From IMG/VR virus record IMGVR_UViG_3300020408_000007, positions 1-56,426 of that record: a stretch of 56,426 bases of DNA; one strand, given 5' to 3'. Numbering within the stretch: the first letter of the stretch is position 1; each line of letters opens with the position of its first letter. The notes beneath the pieces are model-generated. The model was given only the letters and a program-made list of their open reading frames with translations. It searched no databases and was not told the origin of the DNA. Positions 38,837-48,600 of this stretch are shown here, piece after piece. The position numbers and the translations under genes were made by a program. The DNA is from a virus.

Positions 38837-40377
38837 TAGAAAGGTATATCCTGTTCGTCCACCTCAAATTCTGGGGACTTTATTGTGGTGTTAGAGATTT
38901 GGTAAGCAGGAATAGCCCACACACGAACGACACGTCCGCTAATCCTTAATATTGTAGATTCACCGCCTATGTCCCGCAACCTCTGTGAAATTTGGTGTGT
39001 TTTAAACTCAAAGAACCGTTGTCTTTTTAAAAAGTTCTCTAGGTCACGCAAACGAAAGAAGGTTTGTTTCTTCTCTTCATCAGTCCACGGGCGACGCAGA
39101 AGGATCTCCTCTTTGTCAGCAGCGGTCTGCATATTGCGACAGAAGTCTTCCAAGTAATCATAGAACGCACCGTCAATAGACGAATCTTCTGACGCTTCCA
39201 TCACCCCACCTTCGGTCTCTGTCATGTCCCGCAGCAATGCTGCAACACGGTTTTCCCAGATGTTCTTACTGACAGTAGGGGGCATGACGTTAAGCTGTTC
39301 AATACAACTCTTTTGAAACGCAGCTTGGCTTTGCAGACCCTCTGTAGCTAACTCAAGAGGCTCGCCATTTACGTCCATAAACCAGATGGGCGGCTTTGAA
39401 TTGTATTTGCGTAGGTTTGCAACAGAGGCAGATTGCCCGACGTTGCCTACACCATACTTCCGGGTCAGACACTTGTCTCTATCGCAAAATTCATTGATAG
39501 GGGCGTCTGAGCATTTGTATTGGTAGTCTTTTCGGTTAAGTTGCCTGACCAATATGTTGACCTCTGCCAAGGGCAACGGCGGGTCAAAGTGCGCCATGTT
39601 GTACTGCATCAGCTCGTTTTCCCATGTATCAGGGAATGCCTTGCGTAAATAAACACCGACGTTAAACAGACCATTGTTGCGAGTACCCTCTGGAAAGCCT
39701 TGGTTGCATAGATGCTGCAGGCAAGGCGGCCCGTCTTTAATTGGTGTGCGGTCCTGCTTCTCTACGCTCAGAGCTTCTATTTGCTCTACGGTTTGGACAG
39801 CCTCTTCATACAGACCGAAGAACTCTTCGAGAGTTGCAGCGGAACCATCTGCCTTAAATGCGTAGCGCAAACTTTGTTCATGGTCATAGTAGGGGAGGTT
39901 AAGAAAGTTTCCAACGTCTCCCCTGTCGAGTTGTAGTTTTATCTGCTTTGGAAAAATTTCGCTTCCAGCATAACCCAGTGCCGCTGAAATAGAGGTAAGC
40001 GTGTCTTGTAGAATTTTTGCACTAATCCAATCTTTAGAAAAAAGAAAAACATGTGCTCCCCCTGACTTGGAACGACATACAATTAAAGGCAGCTTCATTT
40101 CTACAATCTTATCAAGCAGCTCTTTGTGATTAAAACCAGTATACTGGTCTATGTCGATACAGCCCCATTTACAATTGTTGTCCGCATTAATCGGAATGAT
40201 ACCAATTGCTGGGCCCTTACCAGACAAATGGCCTTCCCATGTTTGTGCAGTCCTGGGAGAACGCAAAACACTAGCTTGCCCTGACTGCTTGCCATTGACT
40301 TGTTGTTTCTGGATCTCATAGGTGCCATACGCCTCTTCGAGCCCAGCGAATATTTCTGAGAATTTATCTGCGGACAT
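38836..40377 (-). CDS. TOTE-type archaeo-eukaryotic primase with SSB-like acidic tip
   Basis: 513 aa from ATG 40377 (GGGGGG 4 nt upstream). WGCIDIDQYTG (Asp75, Asp77) and CRSKSGGAHVFLFS (His109) are the metal and nucleotide motifs of the AEP primase fold; FPKQIKLQLDRGDVGNFLNL follows, as in TOTE-associated primases. A CSDAPINEFCDRDKC cluster near residue ~295 may bind zinc. The extreme C-terminus is FEVDEQDIPF, like the partner-binding tip of bacterial SSB. It makes primers for the polymerase. Confidence 0.82.
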   Translation of the reverse strand: MSADKFSEIFAGLEEAYGTYEIQKQQVNGKQSGQASVLRSPRTAQTWEGHLSGKGPAIGIIPINADNNCKWGCIDIDQYTGFNHKELLDKIVEMKLPLIVCRSKSGGAHVFLFSKDWISAKILQDTLTSISAALGYAGSEIFPKQIKLQLDRGDVGNFLNLPYYDHEQSLRYAFKADGSAATLEEFFGLYEEAVQTVEQIEALSVEKQDRTPIKDGPPCLQHLCNQGFPEGTRNNGLFNVGVYLRKAFPDTWENELMQYNMAHFDPPLPLAEVNILVRQLNRKDYQYKCSDAPINEFCDRDKCLTRKYGVGNVGQSASVANLRKYNSKPPIWFMDVNGEPLELATEGLQSQAAFQKSCIEQLNVMPPTVSKNIWENRVAALLRDMTETEGGVMEASEDSSIDGAFYDYLEDFCRNMQTAADKEEILLRRPWTDEEKKQTFFRLRDLENFLKRQRFFEFKTHQISQRLRDIGGESTILRISGRVVRVWAIPAYQISNTTIKSPEFEVDEQDIPF

Positions 40378-40397
40378 ATTACCCCCCAAACAAAAGT

Positions 40398-40426
40398 CCT
40401 CTAGTCAGCACAATACTGACTAGAGG
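40398..40426. terminator. Perfect hairpin between SSB-like and primase genes
   Basis: CCTCTAGTCAG (40398-40408) and CTGACTAGAGG (40416-40426) form an 11-bp stem with 7-nt loop in the 62-nt gap. On the minus strand it is followed by ACTTTTG, so it may be a partial terminator/attenuator or an mRNA processing site that sets SSB above primase levels. Confidence 0.75.
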
Positions 40427-40439
40427 TGATGTTATTTGT

Positions 40440-41264
40440 TTAGAATGGTAGGTCGCCGCCTGAGTCGTCAGCAGTCTCTTTACGTGATTCTGCAGTCTCT
40501 TCAGCAGGTACAGGGTCATGCTCATGTTTGACTGTAACTTCACCCTTTTCAATTGAGGCGTTAAACTCTTTCGCCGCCTTGTACTGGTGCTTTTCAGATA
40601 TCGGGCTATCGAGGCTCATTTCCCAACCGTGCCAACTTCCTTTGCTGTTTTCTTCGCTCACAGTCTTCAGAAGATAAATGTGGCTAAACATCGGCGGCGT
40701 GAAGGGTCCGTTTTCCCCATTCATCTCACGCGACATAATCATGCTCATCCACTTACGAGACTTTTTAAGTTGCGTAGATTTCATTGCAATCAGCGCATTG
40801 GTCATGCCACCCTCTGGGTTTATCACTTTTACATACCATTGAGCTGTCTGCTCGACATAATCACCTGATCCGTCATCGACATATTCTTTGTTGTCATTTG
40901 GATCTCGATTTGTCTTAGGCAGATTGGGGTCATTAGCCTCGTGTATCATCACTGGTGCCGCGATACCCGTGCCTCGTGGTTGCCACCTTATAAACTTTCT
41001 TTGATAAGCGCACGGTATAACTTTGATACCCTCTTTGCCTTTATAGACTTCTCCCGTAACAGTGTTAACGATGTCGCCTTTGCGTACATCGTCACGCTCA
41101 TCAAGAATACCGTCCAAGCCAGATACAATCTTAAGAAAGGGCAAGGCCATATCTTCATTAGATACATTCTGAATACCTGCGCTTGCGTCTGCTTCAAACA
41201 TAGAAACGTCGAACTCCGCTACCGCAGTCGCCTGCTCCTTTTTCACAACTTGCTTTTCAGTCAT
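40440..41264 (-). CDS. Probable single-stranded DNA-binding protein
   Basis: 274 aa from ATG 41264 (AAGGAGG upstream; ATGA overlap with the previous gene). MALPFLKIVSGLDGI, IVNTVTGEVYKGKEGIKVIP, QRKFIRWQPRG and STQLKKSRKWMSMI form a phage family next to primase/polymerase genes. The acidic C-terminus ends DDSGGDLPF, as in SSB proteins. The longer upstream frame is only a shadow of the neighbour. ssDNA binding is inferred from the tail, context and abundance signals. Confidence 0.65.
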   Translation of the reverse strand: MTEKQVVKKEQATAVAEFDVSMFEADASAGIQNVSNEDMALPFLKIVSGLDGILDERDDVRKGDIVNTVTGEVYKGKEGIKVIPCAYQRKFIRWQPRGTGIAAPVMIHEANDPNLPKTNRDPNDNKEYVDDGSGDYVEQTAQWYVKVINPEGGMTNALIAMKSTQLKKSRKWMSMIMSREMNGENGPFTPPMFSHIYLLKTVSEENSKGSWHGWEMSLDSPISEKHQYKAAKEFNASIEKGEVTVKHEHDPVPAEETAESRKETADDSGGDLPF

Positions 41265-41842
41265 TTTTTTGCCTCCTTGATTAATGCCCGTTGACCGATA
41301 TGTGCCCCAAATAACTCCATAGGGAAGGGCTCGCCTTTTTCTGTTTGGTCTTTTACCCAAGCTCTGAGTGTTGATGAGTGGACGCTTTCTGCCTGTTCTG
41401 GCGACAAGCCCTGTTCGGAGACCTTTGACAGAAATTCTGCTGCTTTTTGGTCTTCCCCCATGCCGAAGTTTACTGACACGATATTTTTTACCATGTCCCC
41501 ATGTCCATTCTGCCGCAACCATTCGAATGCCTCCTCTCTTTTATCCACTGGTATTGATGCTCCATACGTTTTTTTGATTTCAACTTCAGAACCATCTTGC
41601 AGTTTAAAAGAAGATACACCCATTTCCATGAGCATTTGTGGTAGCTCATGGTCAGACATTTTATACAACTCTTTCTTCGCCTCTCTAACCTTTTCTTCTA
41701 GGTTCTTGACGAGACTTTGTTGGTCTGTAATTTGTTGGGCTAATTTTGCGACACCTTTCAGATTGCTATCATCAAACGTGCCAAGTGGTGATTTGGAAGG
41801 GGACTTTATATCCTCTTCCATCAAAGACGTTAAGTCACTCAT
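41261..41842 (-). CDS. Replication-module coiled-coil protein
   Basis: 193 aa. Coiled coil ITDQQSLVKNLEEKVREAKK, then FKLQDGSEVEIKKTYGASIP and VDKREEAFEWLRQNGHGDMV. This family is common just before the SSB-like gene in marine phages. Function unknown; position as first gene of the replication unit suggests a loader or modulator. Confidence 0.65.
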   Translation of the reverse strand: MSDLTSLMEEDIKSPSKSPLGTFDDSNLKGVAKLAQQITDQQSLVKNLEEKVREAKKELYKMSDHELPQMLMEMGVSSFKLQDGSEVEIKKTYGASIPVDKREEAFEWLRQNGHGDMVKNIVSVNFGMGEDQKAAEFLSKVSEQGLSPEQAESVHSSTLRAWVKDQTEKGEPFPMELFGAHIGQRALIKEAKK

Positions 41843-41891
41843 TTCTTTCTCCTGTCGTCGTTGAGTGTTTCTTAAAACACTTGATATATCC

Positions 41892-41920
41892 TATATAAAT
41901 GTATACATTAACATAGTCAA
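41892..41920 (-). promoter_or_regulatory. Promoter of the replication module
   Basis: Minus strand TTGACT (41920-41915), 17 nt, TATATA (41897-41892). The SNF2 gene starts on the other strand at 41931, so its transcription may share this region; TTGAGT (41861) with TATATC (41885) is a weaker rightward candidate. Confidence 0.7.
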
Positions 41921-41930
41921 GGAGATTAAT

Positions 41931-43385
41931 ATGCAAAAATATAAGTTCAAAACCAAACCGTATGAGCATCAAAAAACGGTCTTGGAAGATTCGTGGTCCG
42001 CGAGTAATTATGCTTTATTTATGGAAATGGGGACAGGCAAATCGAAGATTGCAATAGACACCATCGGAGCCTTGTTCGAGGACGGTAAGATCGACACAGC
42101 GTTCATTGTTGCTCCAAAGGGTGTCTTTCACAACTGGTCACAAAAAGAAATTGTAGCGCATTTGCCAAACCACATACAGCGCAAGGTCCTTAGTTGGCAA
42201 CCTAACATTACAAAAACTTTTAAAAGTCAGTTTGAAGAGTTCTGTAAGAATACTGATGAGCTACGTATATTTGTTATGAACGTAGAATCGTTTAGCACGA
42301 GTAAAGGAGCTACGACGGCTGAATGGTTTGGGAAGAATTTCGGTGAAAAGGGTATGATGGTTGTTGATGAGTCTACAACAATAAAGAACCGAAAAGCTGC
42401 CCGGACTAAAGCTGTTGTAAAGACGGGGGAGTTATTCGCATATAAGCGTCTCCTGACAGGCTCCCCCGTCACCAAATCACCTATGGACCTTTACTCTCAG
42501 TGTGAGTTTTTGGGCCAAAGCATGTTGGGTTTTCCAAGCTATTTTGCGTTCCAGGGTAGATATGCGGTTCTGCAAAGACGCACAATGGGGCATAGATCTT
42601 TTCAACAAATTGTTGGGTTCCAAAGATTAGAAGAGCTCAATGCCAAACTCGATGTATTCAGCAGGCGTATCTTAAAAAAAGAATGTTTGGACCTGCCTGA
42701 AAAGATATATGTCAGACGCGAGGTAGACCTCACAGACGAACAGAAAAAACTGTATACACAAATGTCAAAGCTTGCACTCGCTCAATTGCGGGACGGCAGT
42801 CTGGTCAGCACCAACAATGTACTTACGCAGATTATGCGCTTACAACAGATCTGCTGCGGGTTTATCAAGAATGATGATGACTTGATTAGTGAAGTAAAAT
42901 CTAATCGACTTCACGAGCTTGTGAATATCTGTGAAGAAACTACTGGCAAAGTCATTATATGGGCAACTTTTGTTCACGATATTGAGAAAATTTGTGACAT
43001 GCTCACAAAAGAATTTGGCATAGAAAGTTTTGGTGCGTTCTACGGGGCAACCGCGCAGGAGCAAAGGCAAGAAATTGTAGACCAGTTTCAAGACCCCAAT
43101 TCAAACATGCGCTTCTTTGTAGGTAACAGCCGCACTGGTGGGTTTGGTTTAACTCTAACAGAGGCCAGCACCGTGGTGTATTACAGCAATAATTATGACC
43201 TTGAGATAAGGCTGCAGTCAGAGGATAGAGCGCACCGCATTGGTCAAAAGAATAATGTAACTTATGTGGACCTCGTTAGCCCCAAAACAATTGACGACAA
43301 GATATTGACGGCTTTGCAAAATAAACAGAACATTGCAAATATGGTTTTAGGTGAGGAAATAAAAGAATGGTTCGAAACAGAGTAG
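41931..43385 (+). CDS. SNF2-family helicase
   Basis: 484 aa from ATG 41931, 6 nt after AAGGAG; an ATG 66 nt earlier lacks a site. YEHQ Q-motif, MEMGTGKSKIAID Walker A (31-43), MMVVDESTTIKNRK (motif II), LTGSPVTKSPMDLYSQ (III), FFVGNSRTGGFGLTLTEAST (V) and SEDRAHRIGQKNN (VI). It translocates on dsDNA. Phage SNF2 proteins may assist replication or counter host DNA-bound proteins; role here unknown. Confidence 0.92.
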   Translation: MQKYKFKTKPYEHQKTVLEDSWSASNYALFMEMGTGKSKIAIDTIGALFEDGKIDTAFIVAPKGVFHNWSQKEIVAHLPNHIQRKVLSWQPNITKTFKSQFEEFCKNTDELRIFVMNVESFSTSKGATTAEWFGKNFGEKGMMVVDESTTIKNRKAARTKAVVKTGELFAYKRLLTGSPVTKSPMDLYSQCEFLGQSMLGFPSYFAFQGRYAVLQRRTMGHRSFQQIVGFQRLEELNAKLDVFSRRILKKECLDLPEKIYVRREVDLTDEQKKLYTQMSKLALAQLRDGSLVSTNNVLTQIMRLQQICCGFIKNDDDLISEVKSNRLHELVNICEETTGKVIIWATFVHDIEKICDMLTKEFGIESFGAFYGATAQEQRQEIVDQFQDPNSNMRFFVGNSRTGGFGLTLTEASTVVYYSNNYDLEIRLQSEDRAHRIGQKNNVTYVDLVSPKTIDDKILTALQNKQNIANMVLGEEIKEWFETE

Positions 43386-43555
43386 AAGACGGCCCTATCA
43401 AGAAAGCTTTGGACACGGGCCGTTGTCCGCGTTGCTTGTGCCAGATGCAGCCTGTCGATGTTCACGGGCATCAGCAATGTGCTGTGTGCAAGTTTTATAT
43501 TGTTGAATGTTGTGACGGCGAAACGTGTTTAAGTGCGCCTGCTCAGGAAGCTTAA
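43367..43555 (+). CDS. Small zinc-ribbon protein
   Basis: 62 aa, overlapping the SNF2 end by 19 nt. CPRCLCQMQPVDVHGHQQCA with VCKFYIVECCDGETC gives two CxxC knuckles of a zinc ribbon plus extra Cys. Probably nucleic-acid or protein binding. Its 3' end overlaps the convergent 43529-45082 gene by 27 nt. Confidence 0.68.
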   Translation: MVRNRVEDGPIKKALDTGRCPRCLCQMQPVDVHGHQQCAVCKFYIVECCDGETCLSAPAQEA

Positions 43556-45082
43556 AAGCTCTCCAACGCCCATGTCTTTGCCTTGAAGGGGTCTTCTAAA
43601 TTCAATACCTGGGCTGTTTGGGTTCACGTTAAAATTTAAAGTTCCCCCGCCAAATGGGACAGATGTATTAGGGCCTTGCTCCGTTAACAAATCTTGAAGC
43701 AGGCCAGAGTTCAATAAGTCTGCAATAGATGGAATATCTAACTCTGCTAATGCTGTGCTATCTCTTAAATCTCTTGTTGGGGCTTGCGACTCTCCAACGC
43801 CCCCAAAAGATCTGCTTTCGGGCCCTAACAGGTCTAGGAACTCTTGACGATTTAAACCCACGTTGGGAGCGTTTCTTGGGCGGTCAAATCCTTCGTTAGG
43901 AGCGTTTCTTGGGCGGTCTTCAAATCGCATTAAACCTTCGTTAGGGGCATTCCTTAATTCTGGAAATAGGTCCTGAACTGTAAAAGTATCTTCAGGTTTT
44001 GCAGGGTTCATACCCACATTGGAAGCGTTTCTTAGTTCTGGAAATAAATCCTCAAGTGTAAACGTATCTTCAGGCTTTGCGGGGTTCATACCAAAGTTTC
44101 TTGCATAAGTGTCCGGCAAAGGTAAATCCGGTCTTGGTGCCGGAGACGACGGGTCTCTCAACATATCTGCTACTGTGTTGTCATCAAGCCTTTGGTCAAA
44201 CTCAGCGGGCATCATGGGGCCTTGTGGGTTAGCCTCTTCAACAGCTATGGGTGTAGCAATGGGAGTGTTGATTGGAATGGATTGAGCTAAAGCGTCAACT
44301 TCTCTGCTTGGGTCTCTAGACCCCATTACAGGTCCGCTTGCAACCGGGGCTTGTTGCTGGTTACCAAAGGCTAAACCTTGCAACCGATCACCCAAACTGC
44401 TTTTTAGTTGTTCAGCAAGGGTTGGATTTTCTCGTTCTCTCATTTCAGGAGTGACCCTGCTTGCAAGATAAGGATCTTCCGTGCCTAATCCACTTAAAAA
44501 AGATCCTGCAAAAGGAACTGCTCCTATACCTGTTCTGACTAATTGCTCTCCCGGACCCATCTGACGAGTGACCATTTCAATAGGACCTTGGTATGTGCCT
44601 CTACCCGCGCGGTCAATGCCCCCACTTGTAATTTTGCCGCTTTCGTCGATATCAGGATTTCTATAAAGGTCATACTGTCTTTGTTTAAATCGAGCTGCAC
44701 TAGTGCCCGGTTTTCTATTATGAAGACGATCAAGGTCACGAAACTGCTGGCTGTAATCTATGCCTTTGCCGCCCAGTGACCGATTAAACCTATCTAGAAA
44801 TGCTGCAAAACCTGATGGTCTTCTCCCAAAGGGATTTCTATCGGTAATACTGTAAGTCTTTTCAAACTGGTCTTTTGTCAAGCCAGCTCCTGGGCGAGCG
44901 ATAAATCTGTTGTTATCGTCGCCGTCGCCCCCGCCTCCGCCATAAACTTGGTCGGAAGTATATCCCAACTGAGATGCGGCAGTGCCTCTACCCGGTCCGC
45001 CCGTAGAAACGTAAGTACTTTCCCCTGTTGCGGGATTTACACCACCGACATCAAACGGATCGTATTCGTCTTCCATTGCCAT
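43529..45082 (-). CDS. Virion protein with internal repeats
   Basis: 517 aa, Pro/Gly/Asp-rich, low structure. Residues 331-356 and 357-382 are tandem 26-residue repeats (GMNPAKPEDTFTLEDLFPEL...), followed by degenerate PRNAPNEG units to ~411. N-terminal DEYDPFDVGGVNPATGE and a Tyr/Arg-rich KQRQYDLYRNPDID. It ends with GELLSFLSRRT, like the 1265-aa protein's end. Probably a structural/ejected protein; family unknown. Confidence 0.6.
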   Translation of the reverse strand: MAMEDEYDPFDVGGVNPATGESTYVSTGGPGRGTAASQLGYTSDQVYGGGGGDGDDNNRFIARPGAGLTKDQFEKTYSITDRNPFGRRPSGFAAFLDRFNRSLGGKGIDYSQQFRDLDRLHNRKPGTSAARFKQRQYDLYRNPDIDESGKITSGGIDRAGRGTYQGPIEMVTRQMGPGEQLVRTGIGAVPFAGSFLSGLGTEDPYLASRVTPEMRERENPTLAEQLKSSLGDRLQGLAFGNQQQAPVASGPVMGSRDPSREVDALAQSIPINTPIATPIAVEEANPQGPMMPAEFDQRLDDNTVADMLRDPSSPAPRPDLPLPDTYARNFGMNPAKPEDTFTLEDLFPELRNASNVGMNPAKPEDTFTVQDLFPELRNAPNEGLMRFEDRPRNAPNEGFDRPRNAPNVGLNRQEFLDLLGPESRSFGGVGESQAPTRDLRDSTALAELDIPSIADLLNSGLLQDLLTEQGPNTSVPFGGGTLNFNVNPNSPGIEFRRPLQGKDMGVGELLSFLSRRT

Positions 45083-45083
45083 C

Positions 45084-45602
45084 TTATGCTTCCCTCATTT
45101 CAAGCGCAGCTTCTAAAGTCTCTTCGTTGCGACGCAGCCAACCTTTACCAAAGGTATCAAAAGTTTTCAAAGAGCGATAGTAGTCCGCACGGTTTTTTGC
45201 CAGTGCATTTAATAGGACAACCGTGTCTGTGTCCTTAATACGAGCCATTGTCCGTGGTCCGATAACGCCGTCCTCTTTGGCCCCAACCAAGGACTGTAAC
45301 ACACGGGCGGGGCGTCCTGGTCCGCTGTTCACGGCCCAATCAAAAGTGGCTAAGTCTAACCCTGTATCAAGCTCGTCTGCCATGACACGATCCCAATAGT
45401 TCTTTTTATAAATTTCCTGCACATGCTCTTCGGAAATGTTCTTCAGTTCATCTACATCTTCCAAGGGACGACCCAAAAACTCTGCATAAGTTTTGTGTGT
45501 TATGCCCTTGTTGGTTGCGCCACCGGGGTCGCTAGGATGATCCACAAATCCTCCTTCGTGGTGAAGTATCAAGCTTAAACTGTAAAAGAAGTTTGCTTCC
45601 AT
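45084..45602 (-). CDS. Endolysin, glycoside hydrolase family 108
   Basis: 172 aa. LILHHEGGFVDHPSDPGGAT then NKGITHKTYAEF is the GH108 N-acetylmuramidase start (catalytic Glu16). The C-terminal half, LQSLVGAKEDGVIGPRTMAR, is the associated peptidoglycan-binding domain. It degrades the host cell wall at lysis. No signal peptide, so a holin should release it. It lies amid internal-protein genes, away from the membrane-protein block at 16 kb. Confidence 0.9.
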   Translation of the reverse strand: MEANFFYSLSLILHHEGGFVDHPSDPGGATNKGITHKTYAEFLGRPLEDVDELKNISEEHVQEIYKKNYWDRVMADELDTGLDLATFDWAVNSGPGRPARVLQSLVGAKEDGVIGPRTMARIKDTDTVVLLNALAKNRADYYRSLKTFDTFGKGWLRRNEETLEAALEMREA

Positions 45603-48600
45603 TAGGTTCGCCTCGCAGCTAACAAGCTTGTAATTCCATCACCGGGAAAAGCTGCAGCCATTTGAGTTCTTAAATTCGGGTTGGCAGGTGCCTGCGCCAG
45701 AATACCCGCTGAAGGGGTTCGAACAGGCATCGGCGCAGGCGTAGGCACCCTGGGAGGAGGGGGTGCCATGCTTACAGGTCCAATAGTAAAGTCATCGAGA
45801 TTGTCCATCAAGAAATCTCTTTGTTCACTAACCCCGCCTTTAGCGGCGTCTCGTCCCTGTTGTATTATTGCTTCATCAGCCTCACCCGTAGGCTCCTCTT
45901 CAAAAGCAACAGTTATGCCTGCGTTAATTAAGTAATTTTTCAAAGCTTTTGTTGCGGCTTTTGCTTGTGCTTCGGTTTTTGTCTCTCTTAGTAAAAGCAC
46001 CATAAGTTTGGGGTCAAGCACAGCCTGTTCCAACAGATTTGCGTTTGCAGCTCCGGGGATAGAGTTTAGGAACTGGTCTGCTGCGGCTGCACCGACATTT
46101 GCTTCAACAATACCTTGTGGCCTTAACCCAGCAAATCTAGCCGCCCCTGTCGCAAGGCTGGAACCAGAAATTTTTGCAACCGCGCGGGTCAATAAACCGG
46201 GCATGTCTTGAACAACGTCTTTCAAACTTGTTGCCGTCGTCGTTTGTAGTTTCTCTCCTTGTTTCAAAATATACTCAAGCCTGTCTAATTCAGCTTCACT
46301 AAACACACCTTTTCTTTTTAACAAGGTTGCTAAGCTCTCCCTGTTAGCTACACGAGGCCCTGCGCCCCCAACACCTGGAATTTGTCCGGGGCCCGTTTCT
46401 GTAGGTGTTTGGACGGTCGGGCTTGCTTTACCTTTTATCATTGGGCCAAACACAAATTGTCTGGCGGCACGGAAGTCGGGTATGCCATCAGCGTGTAACC
46501 CGCCCTCAACCTGCACCAAATCGAGAAACACTGACTTCAATCCCTTAACCGCGTCTTCTGGCTCAAGGCCCTCTGCTCTCAGCATTTCCACAACTTCATC
46601 ATTTGTATTTGCGCGAAGAACGGAATCAATCAAACCCTCAGTCAGTTTAGAAGGATTGGTATTATTGCTTACTGCCTCACTAAAAGCCAACGTAGGATTG
46701 TCGTCAGTGATTAAACGAGATACTAACGCCCGTTGTTGGGTCTCTTTTTTGAATTTTGCTACAATTCCAGGATCATTAAGCATCTTTACAGCAGTTTCAA
46801 ATTGCCTGCCGTTTTCAAGCATCTCTCGTAACTGAGGATAGAGCTGCAAAATATCATCATTTTCTTGTATAAATTTTTGAGCTGCTTCAGGCACAATACG
46901 CCCGTTTGCGTCCAAAACGCCATAATTCGGATGACGAGCGGCATAAGAGACAGCTTGAAATAAAGATTGACTTAAGCCTTGTTGTTGAGCCTCGCCAAAT
47001 ATTTCTTCATCTGAAATTTGTAATTCTAGGGGAATGTCTAACTCTTCAATTTGGTCTTGAATAAATGTTTTTGTATCTTCTAAATCTCTAAACTTCATAG
47101 TTCTAGCGTTGATACTACCGCCCATCAAAAAGTCAGGTATTAATTCTTCTCTTACGCGCAGGCCACCTTCCTTTGTTTTTTCTAATAGGTCGCCTGCAAA
47201 AGTGCGATTGAAAGCACTTTTTTTAGCGCGAGTAAATGCCCGTGCTCTTTGGTAAGAATCATCGCTTCCCAAAACAATGCCTTCTAAATCATCAATTGCC
47301 TCTTTTAATTCTCGTAACGGTTTTGATTGTCCGTATAGACCGTCTTTTTCAAGCCTTCTAATTTCATCATTTATTGTTGTGCGAAGTTTCTTTGTATCTT
47401 TTGTAGTAATAGACTCTGGTGATTCAAACTCTTCTTCAGGTTTACTTATTTGTCTTTGATTTTCAGACATTGCTTTCGACCGACGGATGCGAGCATTAGC
47501 TGCCCTTTCTGCAAGCTTTAAATCTTCTGATTTATCGCCAGCTCTACGACGTTGTGCAATGTAATCAAGAACTTGATAATCTTGCGACGGACGAACAAAA
47601 GGACCATCATCTAACTGTGATATTCCCCTTATTCTTAAATCTTCAGGAGAGTTTACTATTCCAAGAATGCGTTCATATGCTTTTTCAGTTAATGGGGGTA
47701 AATTATCTAAAGCTCTTTGAGCAGCTATAACCTCTTTACTGTCTGCGGTAATTAAATTTCTACCACTTTTAACTTCAAAAGCAGCTAAAGCTTGTCTGAC
47801 ATTAGATGGAAAATCTTGTGTTGTTAGAAAAAATTCCTCTTTTATACCAGAAATACTCTCTTTTAGATTGTCTAGTTGCTTAAAGGGTATATCGACGGTC
47901 GGGGTGGCGTTCCAAAGGTTTTTTTCTTGTTTTAAAATTGATTCAACAAGTCCGTCTATTCTTACTTTGATGCCCCTACCAATAATAGAAAAATCGTTTG
48001 ACCCCAAAGCTGCAGCGGCGTTTCTAGCTTGTTCGTTAGCCGTGGTCAGTTGTCTTGAAATCATGTCTTTGTATAAATCTTCACGTATTTGTTGGGCAAG
48101 CACTAGTGATGCGGGGTCACCCTCTTCTCGTAAGGCACCCACCAACCTCATGTAAAAGTTTACTTGCTCTTCATACGCATCCATCAACTTTAAATCTAAC
48201 TTGCTCGTGCCGCTGTTAGCTTGTTTTGCGTAGTTCTCCAACATTCCAAAAATCGGGTCGTCTGTAAGACCTGCGACTGTCAGACTTGGCATCTCCTCGC
48301 CATCCAAAAGTTCTCTTGCAAAAGCAGGCAATCTTCCATCTGGCCCAATTTGAGCTTCAATTGCATTTGCTATTTCATTAGGATCACGACCTGTATCTCT
48401 CAACAGTTTTTGTAATTTTAAACCAAAAGAAGTTTGCCTAGCGGTGGTTTCACCGTAGTTTCTAAATTTGTTAGTGATTGTTCCTATATTATTTAAAAGT
48501 ATTCCTGCAGGCGTTTTGGTAATGATAAAGCCCCCAGCCAATTCACCACCAGCGACAGACATGGGGTCTCCTTGGCTTGCAATGTCCCCTACACCTGCTC

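Noticed and set aside
40440-41522. Longer 360-aa version of the SSB-like protein
   Set aside because: The extra N-terminal 86 residues are an out-of-frame reading of the coiled-coil gene; AAGGAGG directly before ATG 41264 marks the real start.
41865-41930. Earlier ATG for the SNF2 helicase
   Set aside because: No ribosome binding site there, and it overlaps the promoter region; AAGGAG precedes ATG 41931, which matches the family start.
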